A model generated the notes under the pieces. The model saw only the letters and a program-made list of their open reading frames with translations, had not been told where the DNA came from and did no database searches. Below are positions 1 through 7,014 of a stretch of DNA of 64,000 bases, piece after piece. Position 1 is the first letter of the stretch. Each line of letters starts with the position of its first letter. The translations under genes and the position numbers were made by a program. The DNA is from Parvibaculum sp046297875 (lineage in GTDB: Bacteria; Pseudomonadota; Alphaproteobacteria; Parvibaculales; Parvibaculaceae): assembly GCF_046297875.1 (NCBI RefSeq), contig NZ_JBKBHD010000001.1:2480001-2544000 (forward strand), given 5' to 3'.

Positions 1-551
1 GCGGCGAGCTTGTTCAAGACGGCATTCTTGCGGTCGTGATCGCCGTTATCCTCATGCTGATCTATATCTGGTTCCGCTTCGAGTGGCAGTTCGCGCTCGG
101 CTCCATCGTGTCGCTCATCCATGACGTGATGGCAACCATTGGCATCTTCTGCATCCTGCAACTCGAGTTCAATCTTGCCTCGATTGCCGCGCTGCTTACG
201 ATTGTCGGTTATTCGATGAACGATACCGTCATCGTCTATGACCGCATCCGCGAGAATCTGCGCAAGTACAAGAAGATGGATCTTGGCGATCTTCTCGATC
301 TCTCGATCAACCAGACGCTTTCGCGCACCGTCATGACATCGGGCACGACGCTGCTCGCGCTCGCGGCCCTGTTCACTTTTGGCGGTGCGGTGCTGCGCGA
401 CTTCACCTTCGCGATGATCTTCGGCATTTTTGTCGGTACCTATTCATCGATCTTCGTCGGTTCACCGGTTCTTCTTGCAATCGGCGTGAACCGGGATGGC
501 TCGGGAAGCGCCGGGCCGGCGGCGAAGGAGAGTGCAGCGGGCAAGGCTTGA
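1..551 (+). CDS. secF: SecF, preprotein translocase subunit (3' part only)
   Basis: The reading frame is open from the window edge and encodes about the last 182 residues of SecF, the RND-type inner-membrane partner of SecD that uses proton motive force to assist late protein export. It contains the C-terminal membrane helices with the family hallmarks GYSMNDTVIVYDRIREN and the FGIFVGTYSSIFVGSPVLL segment. The tail after the last helix is short and rich in Gly and Ala. The N-terminal helix and periplasmic domain lie outside the window. The stop at 549-551 is 4 nt before the next ATG, so the two genes are probably co-transcribed. Identification is secure from the motif conservation. Confidence 0.97.
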   Translation, partial: GELVQDGILAVVIAVILMLIYIWFRFEWQFALGSIVSLIHDVMATIGIFCILQLEFNLASIAALLTIVGYSMNDTVIVYDRIRENLRKYKKMDLGDLLDLSINQTLSRTVMTSGTTLLALAALFTFGGAVLRDFTFAMIFGIFVGTYSSIFVGSPVLLAIGVNRDGSGSAGPAAKESAAGKA

Positions 552-555
552 GGAG

Positions 556-930
556 ATGGCCAGCCGGCCGCGTTTCGATGGACAGCCCTTTGTGGATGCC
601 TATGGAGAAGGTGGATTTCGGCTTGCCGGACAACGCTTCGAAGGATCGGTCCTGATTACTCCGCGCGGGCTGTTTCCTTGGGCGGTGCGTTCTGTCGAGG
701 ACGCAACCTCCGCTTCCTTTGCGCCCGTTCTGGAGGCATCGCCAGATTTCGATTTTCTGATTGTGGGGTCGGGCACGGAGACGGCTTTTCTGCCGCCCGC
801 CGTGCGGCGTCATCTCGAATCGCACACGATCTTTCCCGATGTGATGGCGACCGGCCCTGCTTGCCGTACCTACAATCTCATGCTGTCGGAAAATCGCCGT
901 GTTGCTGCGGCGCTTGTTGCCGTCGGGTAA
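556..930 (+). CDS. Mth938-like (DUF498) protein, NDUFAF3 homologue
   Basis: This is a 124-residue protein of the Mth938-like fold. Family features visible are an N-terminal GEGGFRLAGQRFEGSVLITPRG strand region, a central FDFLIVGSGT segment and a C-terminal segment with D-x-M-x-T-x-x-A-C-R-T-Y-N. The family includes human NDUFAF3, a mitochondrial complex I assembly factor; the bacterial role is not firmly established. I chose ATG 556 rather than the open frame extending back to 496, because the longer form starts inside secF and adds a low-complexity Arg-rich stretch. It follows secF by 4 nt, which suggests one operon and a job linked to membrane protein biogenesis. Confidence 0.85.
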   Translation: MASRPRFDGQPFVDAYGEGGFRLAGQRFEGSVLITPRGLFPWAVRSVEDATSASFAPVLEASPDFDFLIVGSGTETAFLPPAVRRHLESHTIFPDVMATGPACRTYNLMLSENRRVAAALVAVG

Positions 931-1110
931 AGTCCTATCGCCGGGCTTGGCTTTTCGTCCGGAAACTCCTAGCTTTCTCGCAGTTTCGCGGCACTGAGTC
1001 GCAGATAAAAAGGGGATACGCCGACTAGGGCTTTAGGGGGCTCTGGGGCTTGTCCCGGTGTCCCTGCTGGCCGCTCAAGCGGCGAATGGCAACCGGAAGG
1101 GGAATATTCC
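931..1110. other. Intergenic gap before the PuuD-like gene
   Basis: This 180-base gap has no open frame I can support. It contains G-rich stretches and ends with a usable ribosome binding site (GGAAGGGG) before ATG 1111. I do not see a convincing sigma-70-type promoter or a recognisable riboswitch, although a promoter for the PuuD-like gene would be expected here. Confidence 0.4.
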
Positions 1111-1725
1111 ATGGCATCCATTCTCACATCATTGCGGAACACGGTTATTGCCGGTTTCGTGCTCGCGGCGATTCTGCTGCTGCTTTATCTCAACTGGAAC
1201 GGCTGGGACGGCGCGGCGCTCGGCCATGCCTTCTGGGCTTTCGTCTTCCGCTGGCTGCACGTCATCAGCGGCGTGATGTGGATCGGCCTGCTCTGGTATT
1301 TCAACTTCGTGCAGATTCCGTCCATGCCGAGCATTCCCGACGAGCAGAAGCCTGCGGTCAGCAAGGTGATTGCGCCGACCGCTCTGTTCTGGTTCCGCTG
1401 GGGTGCGATGGCGACCATCATCACCGGCATCATCCTTGCCATGATGAATGGATACCTTGTCTCAGCCTATACGCTCGGCGCAATCGAAGGCTTTGCGGTT
1501 CCGAAGAACATTGCCATCGGTATCGGCATGTGGCTCGGCACGATCATGTGGTTCAACGTCTGGTTCGTGATTTGGCCGAACCAGAAGATCGCGCTCGGCA
1601 TTGTCGATGCACCGGCGGAGCAGAAGCCCGCAGCGGCGCGGACTGCGATGCTCTTCTCGCGTACCAACACGATGCTCTCCGTACCCATGCTCTTCTCCAT
1701 GGTGGCGGCGCAGAACATCTACTGA
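1111..1725 (+). CDS. PuuD-type (urate hydroxylase family) membrane protein without cytochrome c domain
   Basis: The 204-residue protein looks like the membrane portion of the PuuD/DUF989 family. It has four or five hydrophobic segments, including RWLHVISGVMWIGLLWYFNF, an RWGAMATIITGIILA helix, and the conserved MWFNVWFVIWPNQKIALG stretch. Full-length PuuD urate oxidases end with a cytochrome c domain containing CxxCH; that domain is absent here, so a role in purine oxidation cannot be assumed. Conserved His and Trp residues in the helices could carry haem. The start at 1111 is supported by a GGAAGGGG ribosome site. A terminator follows at once, so the gene is probably transcribed separately from the next one. 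Confidence 0.75.
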   Translation: MASILTSLRNTVIAGFVLAAILLLLYLNWNGWDGAALGHAFWAFVFRWLHVISGVMWIGLLWYFNFVQIPSMPSIPDEQKPAVSKVIAPTALFWFRWGAMATIITGIILAMMNGYLVSAYTLGAIEGFAVPKNIAIGIGMWLGTIMWFNVWFVIWPNQKIALGIVDAPAEQKPAAARTAMLFSRTNTMLSVPMLFSMVAAQNIY

Positions 1726-1747
1726 TCCCGGCGAGAGGTCGATGAGC

Positions 1748-1779
1748 GGGGCCGCCTCGATGGCGGCCCCGTTTGTTTT
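1748..1779 (+). terminator. Rho-independent terminator after the PuuD-like gene
   Basis: A perfect 9-bp GC-rich stem (1748-1756 with 1762-1770, loop TCGAT) is followed by GTTTGTTTTG. It sits 22 nt after the stop at 1725 and just before the next start codon. Confidence 0.85.
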
Positions 1780-1789
1780 GAGGAAGCGA

Positions 1790-2638
1790 ATGACGGAACG
1801 CGAAGCAAGTAAGAGCATGGTTGCGAGCCTCGAAGAGGTTTGTACGCATGACCATGACCGCTTTCTGACGCTGCTGTTCGCACCATCGGCGAAGCGCCCT
1901 GCGCTCACCGCGCTCTATGCCTTTAACATTGAAATTGCCCGGGTTGCGGAGGCCGTCACCGAACCGATGATGGGCCATATCCGCCTGCAATGGTGGCGCG
2001 AGACACTGGAAGGATTGCCGCGCGGCGAAACGCGCGGTCATGCCGCCGCAGAGGCGCTTCATGAAGCCGGCGGCATCCCGCTCGACAAGTTGCAGGCGCT
2101 GATCGACGCGCGTGAGCGCGATCTCTCTGAAGATGCCTTTCCGGACATGTCTGCCCTCGAAGACTATGCCGTGCAGACCTCGTCCGCGCTTATGACGATT
2201 GCCGCAGAAATTCTGGCGGGCTGGGATGCAGCCCGGAACGCCGCACTGCCGATCCGTCATGCCGGTATCGCCTATGCGCTGACCGGCATTCTTCGCGCGC
2301 TTCCGGTTCATGCCTCGCACGGACGATTGCTGCTGCCCGCCGACATCCTCGGGCGGCATGAAGTCGATCCGCATGATGTATTGGCCGGGCGAATGACAGA
2401 AGGATTGCGCGCAGCCATGCATGAAGTCGCAGGTGCCGCGCGGACACATCTTGCGGCGGCGCGCTCCCACACTGTTGAACCCACGCTTATTCCGGCGCTG
2501 CTCCCGGCATCGCTTTGCGACCGCCATCTCGACATCATGTCTGCGCGCGAATTTGATCCGTTCCGGAACCCTGTCGAAGTCCCCGCTTTCCGCCGGCAGT
2601 TGCGGCTTCTTGGGCGTAGCCTTCTGAAACGGATCTGA
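1790..2638 (+). CDS. Squalene/phytoene synthase-fold protein, NDUFAF6-like
   Basis: The 282-residue protein has the trans-isoprenyl-diphosphate synthase fold of the squalene/phytoene synthase family. The aspartate-rich catalytic motifs are missing: where true enzymes have a DDxxD-type sequence, it reads YAFNIEIARVAEAV, and the next helix is the IRLQWWRETLEG signature. This pattern matches NDUFAF6, the mitochondrial complex I assembly factor. It is therefore unlikely to make squalene or phytoene. ATG 1790 is preferred because it has a GAGGAAG ribosome site and lies after the terminator hairpin; an in-frame ATG at 1742 would run through that hairpin. It ends directly against the convergent trmFO. 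Confidence 0.8.
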   Translation: MTEREASKSMVASLEEVCTHDHDRFLTLLFAPSAKRPALTALYAFNIEIARVAEAVTEPMMGHIRLQWWRETLEGLPRGETRGHAAAEALHEAGGIPLDKLQALIDARERDLSEDAFPDMSALEDYAVQTSSALMTIAAEILAGWDAARNAALPIRHAGIAYALTGILRALPVHASHGRLLLPADILGRHEVDPHDVLAGRMTEGLRAAMHEVAGAARTHLAAARSHTVEPTLIPALLPASLCDRHLDIMSAREFDPFRNPVEVPAFRRQLRLLGRSLLKRI

Positions 2639-4048
2639 CTATTCGGCGGCTTCAGCTGCGGGGTTCAACCAGCCTTCAAGGTCGCGTATCGCGCGGGACG
2701 TGTAGGCACGTTTGCGCGCAGGCGCCTTCGCCTTTCCGCGCGGGCGCATGCCGTTTTCATCGCGCGGCACTTCGGGTTCCGGGAAGAGACCGAAATTCAC
2801 ATTCATCGGCTGGAAGGTCGCGGCGTTCGCATCGCCGGTGATATGGGCGAGCAGTGCGCCAAGCGCGGTGGTGCGGGGCGGCGGCGACACCGCGCGGCCA
2901 AGCCGCTCAGCAGCGGCAAAGCGGCCCGCGAGAATGCCCATGGCGCCGCTTTCGACATAGCCTTCGACGCCTGTGATCTGGCCCGCAAAGCGCAGGCGCG
3001 GCTCGCGCTTCAGCCGCATGTTTCCGTCAAGCTGGTTCGGGCTATTGATGAAAGTATTGCGGTGGAGGCCGCCAAGCCGTGCGAACTCTGCCATCTCAAG
3101 GCCCGGAATGGTGCGGAAAACACGCGTCTGCTCACCATGTTTCAGCTTCGTCTGGAAGCCGACCATGTTGTAGATCGTGCCGAGCTTGTTGTCCTGACGG
3201 AGCTGAACCACGGCATAGGGCTTCACATCGGGTTGATGCGGATTGGTGAGGCCGACGGGCTTCATCGGGCCGAAGCGCAAGGTTTCCGCACCGCGCTCCG
3301 CCATGATTTCGATGGGCAGGCAGCCGTCGAAATAGGGCGTCGACATTTCCCATTCCTTGAATTCGGTCTTGCCGCCCGCCAGAAGCTCCGCGACGAATGC
3401 TTCGTATTGTTCGCACGTCATCGGGCAGTTGATATAGTCCTTGCCCGCGCCTGCCGGGCCAGATGCGCCCGCGCTTTCCTTGTCGTAGCGCGACTGGAAC
3501 CAGCAGACCGACATGTCGATGCTGTCGCGATAGACGATCGGCGCAATCGCATCGAAGAAGGCGAGTTCGTCGGCGCCGGTCAATTCGCTGATTGCCTTGC
3601 CGAGCGCGTCGGAGGTGAGCGGGCCGGTCGCGATGATGACGCTGTCCCAGTCTTTTGGCGGGAGGCCCGCAATCTCGCCGCGCTCGACGGTGACGAGCGG
3701 GTGAGCGGTCAGCTTTCTGGTCACGTAGTCGGAGAAGATGTCGCGATCGACCGCCAGTGCGCCGCCTGCGGGCACGCGCGCGACTTCCGCAGCTTCCATC
3801 ATGATCGAGCCCGCGCGGCGCATTTCCTCATGCAGCAGGCCGACCGCATTCAGCTCCGGGTCGTCGGAGCGGAAGGAATTGGAGCAGACGAGTTCGGCGA
3901 AGCCATCTGTATGATGCGCTTCCGTTTTCACCAGCGGCCGCATCTCGTGCAGCACCACGGGCACACCCGCCTGCACGAGCTGCCAAGTGGCCTCGGAGCC
4001 CGCCATGCCGGCGCCGATGATGTGAACGGGGGCGATGTCCTTTTTCAT
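2639..4048 (-). CDS. trmFO: TrmFO, folate-dependent tRNA (uracil-54-C5) methyltransferase
   Basis: The 469-residue flavoprotein makes ribothymidine-54 in the tRNA T-loop using methylenetetrahydrofolate and FADH2. Its N-terminus has the FAD-binding VHIIGAGMAGSEATWQL motif, followed by the family signatures HEMRP, FAELVCSNSFRSD and LLHEEMRRAGS; the CSNS cysteine is the family's conserved one. C-terminal GQITGVEGYVESGAMG and TPTMNVNFGLFP-like sequences are also present. Length is normal. It is the last gene of a minus-strand run that starts with the two amidases, 27 nt after the nearer one. Its TAG stop abuts the stop of the convergent NDUFAF6-like gene. Confidence 0.97.
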   Translation of the reverse strand: MKKDIAPVHIIGAGMAGSEATWQLVQAGVPVVLHEMRPLVKTEAHHTDGFAELVCSNSFRSDDPELNAVGLLHEEMRRAGSIMMEAAEVARVPAGGALAVDRDIFSDYVTRKLTAHPLVTVERGEIAGLPPKDWDSVIIATGPLTSDALGKAISELTGADELAFFDAIAPIVYRDSIDMSVCWFQSRYDKESAGASGPAGAGKDYINCPMTCEQYEAFVAELLAGGKTEFKEWEMSTPYFDGCLPIEIMAERGAETLRFGPMKPVGLTNPHQPDVKPYAVVQLRQDNKLGTIYNMVGFQTKLKHGEQTRVFRTIPGLEMAEFARLGGLHRNTFINSPNQLDGNMRLKREPRLRFAGQITGVEGYVESGAMGILAGRFAAAERLGRAVSPPPRTTALGALLAHITGDANAATFQPMNVNFGLFPEPEVPRDENGMRPRGKAKAPARKRAYTSRAIRDLEGWLNPAAEAAE

Positions 4049-4075
4049 GGCCGAGGAGATAGCACTCCCGACTGC

Positions 4076-5503
4076 CTAGTTCCACACCTTCGGCTTCCGT
4101 CCGGCCCAGGGCAGTTCCTTTTCGAGCTGGGCGGCGAGCCGGAACAGCGTTGCCTCATCGGCATAGCGGGCGGTGAGCATCATGCCGATGGGGAGCCCAC
4201 TTTCGGATTGCCAGAGCGGCAGGGAAAGCGAGGGCTGGCCGGTGAAATTGAAGGGCGGCGTGTAGGGGAAGACCTGACCCTGCCGCTTGTTCAGCTCGCG
4301 GGCTTCCTGATCCGGCCCGAGGAAACCGATTTCGGGCTGAAGCTGACCAAGTACCGGGCAGAGATAGATATCAAATTCCTCGAAGGTCGAAAGCACCTGC
4401 CGGTTCATCAGGCGAAGCTGCTGCCAGCCCCACATGGCCTGTGCGCCGGTGAGCTTGCTGCCGTTCTTGAAGCCCGCCCAGGTGAGCGGCTCAAGCTCGT
4501 GCTTCTCCGGCTCGCGGCCCATCGCCTCTATCCGGCGCATCATACCGGCAGCGAAGTTCGAGCCGGAGACGGCGCCTTGCGCCCTGTAAAGCTGGCGATA
4601 GTCAATGCCGAGGCCGCGCGGCGTCACCGAGTGGCCGAGCCTTGAAAGGAAATCCGCCGTCTTTTCGAGCGCCGCCTGGATTTCCGGGTGGATGGGTTTG
4701 CCGCCCGGCGTTTCCGAAGACCATGCGATCTTCAGCTTGCCGGGGCTCTTCGTGATCTCTTCCATATAAGGCCGCTCTTTCGGCGGCGGTGCATAAGGCG
4801 AAGCTGGCTCTGGAAAGCCGGTCGCGTCGAGCATCGCGGCGCTGTCGCGCACTGTCCGGCTCACCACATGGTCGACACTGAAGCCGATGGCGCGGTCGAA
4901 ATCGTCCGGGCCCTGCGGGTTGCGGTCGCGCGTCACTTTGAGGCCGACAAGGCCGCAGCAGGCGGCGGGAATGCGGATCGAGCCAAGGCCGTCCGAGGCA
5001 TGGGCAAGGGGAAGGATGCCCGCGCCAACGGCAGACGCCGCACCGCCCGACGAGCCGCCGGAAATGCGGTTCGGGTCCCAGGGGTTGCGGCAGGGGCCGA
5101 GGAGGCGCGATTCCGTCGTGCCGGTGATGCCGTATTCCGGTGTGTTGGTCTTGCCGAAGAGCACGGTGCCCGCAGCGCGGAAGCGTTGCACAAGCGTGCT
5201 GTCGTGATCGTCAACGACATTGGCGACGAACTTGCTGCCGCTGGTGCGGGGCCAGCCCTTCACCTCGGTGCCGAGATCCTTGATGAGAAAGGGCACGCCC
5301 TTGAAAAGGCCATCCGGGAGTTTGCCCTTGGCCGCCTCGCGCGCCTCGTCATAGGCCTTGTAGACGATAGCATTCAGCGTGCCGTTGTGGCGCTCGGCGC
5401 GCTCGATTGCGGCGTCCACGAGTTCGAGCGGCGTGACTTCGCCTTTGCTCACAAGTGTGGCAAGGCCGAGGCCGTCATAATCCGCATATTCGGCAAAGGA
5501 CAT
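4076..5503 (-). CDS. Amidase-signature family hydrolase (copy 1)
   Basis: This 475-residue amidase-signature enzyme hydrolyses amide bonds; the substrate cannot be predicted. The Lys-cisSer-Ser triad is recognisable as K75 (FLIKD), S151 (SGGSSGGAA) and S175 (GSIRIPA), with the usual 24-residue gap between the serines. The nucleophile loop reads DGLGSIRIPAACCG, where most relatives have two glycines before the serine. The protein is clearly paralogous to the next gene: same length, similar start and the same C-terminal FRLAAQLE block. A strong GGGGGAG ribosome site supports the start. It is probably co-transcribed with copy 2 and trmFO. Confidence 0.88.
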   Translation of the reverse strand: MSFAEYADYDGLGLATLVSKGEVTPLELVDAAIERAERHNGTLNAIVYKAYDEAREAAKGKLPDGLFKGVPFLIKDLGTEVKGWPRTSGSKFVANVVDDHDSTLVQRFRAAGTVLFGKTNTPEYGITGTTESRLLGPCRNPWDPNRISGGSSGGAASAVGAGILPLAHASDGLGSIRIPAACCGLVGLKVTRDRNPQGPDDFDRAIGFSVDHVVSRTVRDSAAMLDATGFPEPASPYAPPPKERPYMEEITKSPGKLKIAWSSETPGGKPIHPEIQAALEKTADFLSRLGHSVTPRGLGIDYRQLYRAQGAVSGSNFAAGMMRRIEAMGREPEKHELEPLTWAGFKNGSKLTGAQAMWGWQQLRLMNRQVLSTFEEFDIYLCPVLGQLQPEIGFLGPDQEARELNKRQGQVFPYTPPFNFTGQPSLSLPLWQSESGLPIGMMLTARYADEATLFRLAAQLEKELPWAGRKPKVWN

Positions 5504-5520
5504 TTTCTCTCCCCCTTGTG

Positions 5521-6948
5521 TCAGTTCCAGATAACCGGGCGGCGATCCTTCCAGGGCATTTCCTGTTCAAGCTGGGCGGCGAGGCGGAACAGCGTTGCCT
5601 CGTCGCCGAAGCGCGCGGAGAACATCAGTCCGACCGGCAATCCGTCCGACGACATGCACAGCGGCAGCGACATGGCCGGCTGACCGGTAATGTTCTGGAT
5701 CGGCGTGAAGGGAACGTAGTCCACTGCCGGCGCGAAGGCGGCAATAGGATCGGGCTCGTTCACATTGATCAGGCCGAGCGGAATGGGCGGCGAGGCAAGC
5801 GTTGGGGTCAGCCAGACATCGTGCTTCGTCATGAATTGGCCGACACGGCGGGAGAGGCCCTGCGCTTCCTTTATCAGGATCAGATATTGTGAGGCGGTGA
5901 TGGTCTTGCCGATTTCCCAGAGGCCGCGTGTCAGCGGTTCAAGTTCATCATCTTTCGGCCCGCGGCCACGGCGCGCCGTTTCAAGCTCGACCTCGGAGGA
6001 AAGCCAGGCTGCCCAGATCGGCAGGAAGAGGCTGCCGGGTTCCTCGGGTTTCAGCGGTGGCATCGCCTCCATGACGTCATGGCCGAGGCTTGCGAGCTTC
6101 GCCGCGACCGCCTCGACGGCTTTCACATTTTCGGGATGAAGCGCGGTGCCTGCGGCATTCGTTTTGCTGAAGGCGATGCGGAGCTTCCCCGGTGCGCGGG
6201 AGACGTCTTCGAGGAAGGGACGTTCGACCGGCGGCGCGACATAGGGCGCGCCGGGTTCCTGGCCGTGAATGCAATCGAGCATCGCGGCACAGTCGCGCAC
6301 CGTTCGCGTCACCACGTGCTCGTGGCAGAGGCCGCTCAACACATCGCCATAGTCGGGACCGAGCGATGCGCGCGCCCTTGTCGGTTTGAGGCCGACGACA
6401 CCGCAGCTCGACGCCGGGATGCGTATCGAGCCACCGCTGTCATTGGCATGGGCGAGGGGAACGATGCCTGCTGCTACAGCCGCCGCCGAGCCGCCTGAGG
6501 AACCGCCGGTCGAGTGTTTCACATTCCACGGATTTCGCGCGGGGCCGTAAAGAGCGGACTCGGTCGTGGGCAGCAATGTAAATTCCGGCACATTTGTCTT
6601 GCCAAGGAAGGTAAGGCCCGCGGCACGGAAGCGCTTGGCGAGATCGCTGTCTTCGGTAGCGGGTGTGTCAGCCCGGAAGCGAGAGCCAAGGCGGCTCGGA
6701 TAACCCTTGATGTCGCCAAAGGCATCTTTCAGCAGGAAGGGTACGCCTTTGAACGGACCGTCGGCGGGAGACTTTGCCATCTCGCGGCCAAGGTCATAGA
6801 GTTTCAGGATAACGGCATTGATCGCCGGATTGTGCTTTTCGATCCGGGCGATGGCCTCGTCCGCAAGTTCGGCAGGGCTCACCTCGCCCTTGCGAACAAG
6901 CTCCGCCAATCCGAGGCCGTCATATGATGCGTAATCGGGAAATCCCAT
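5521..6948 (-). CDS. Amidase-signature family hydrolase (copy 2)
   Basis: This is the first gene of the amidase-amidase-trmFO run and also encodes 475 residues. The triad is K74 (FLLKD), S150 (TGGSSGGSA) and S174 (SGGSIRIPAS), matching the family consensus more closely than copy 1. The C-terminus has the NITGQPAMSLPL and SDGLPVGLMFSARFGDEATLFRL signatures typical of amidases related to 6-aminohexanoate-cyclic-dimer hydrolase or fatty acid amide hydrolase. A GAGGAG ribosome site precedes the ATG. It has no signal peptide, so it should be cytoplasmic. The gap to copy 1 is 17 nt, which suggests tandem duplication followed by divergence. Confidence 0.9.
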   Translation of the reverse strand: MGFPDYASYDGLGLAELVRKGEVSPAELADEAIARIEKHNPAINAVILKLYDLGREMAKSPADGPFKGVPFLLKDAFGDIKGYPSRLGSRFRADTPATEDSDLAKRFRAAGLTFLGKTNVPEFTLLPTTESALYGPARNPWNVKHSTGGSSGGSAAAVAAGIVPLAHANDSGGSIRIPASSCGVVGLKPTRARASLGPDYGDVLSGLCHEHVVTRTVRDCAAMLDCIHGQEPGAPYVAPPVERPFLEDVSRAPGKLRIAFSKTNAAGTALHPENVKAVEAVAAKLASLGHDVMEAMPPLKPEEPGSLFLPIWAAWLSSEVELETARRGRGPKDDELEPLTRGLWEIGKTITASQYLILIKEAQGLSRRVGQFMTKHDVWLTPTLASPPIPLGLINVNEPDPIAAFAPAVDYVPFTPIQNITGQPAMSLPLCMSSDGLPVGLMFSARFGDEATLFRLAAQLEQEMPWKDRRPVIWN

Positions 6949-7014
6949 TTGTGCCTACTCCTCCCAATTCTTCTTTGGGAAAGCTTAGTCGCAGACGCCG
7001 CAGCGTCAAATTTC

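Noticed and set aside
1790..2638. Hopanoid or carotenoid biosynthesis gene
   Set aside because: The catalytic aspartate motif is missing and no other hopanoid or carotenoid gene is nearby.
2843..4645. 600-codon open frame on the plus strand across trmFO and an amidase
   Set aside because: It crosses two well-supported minus-strand genes and resembles no protein family; it is a GC-rich shadow.
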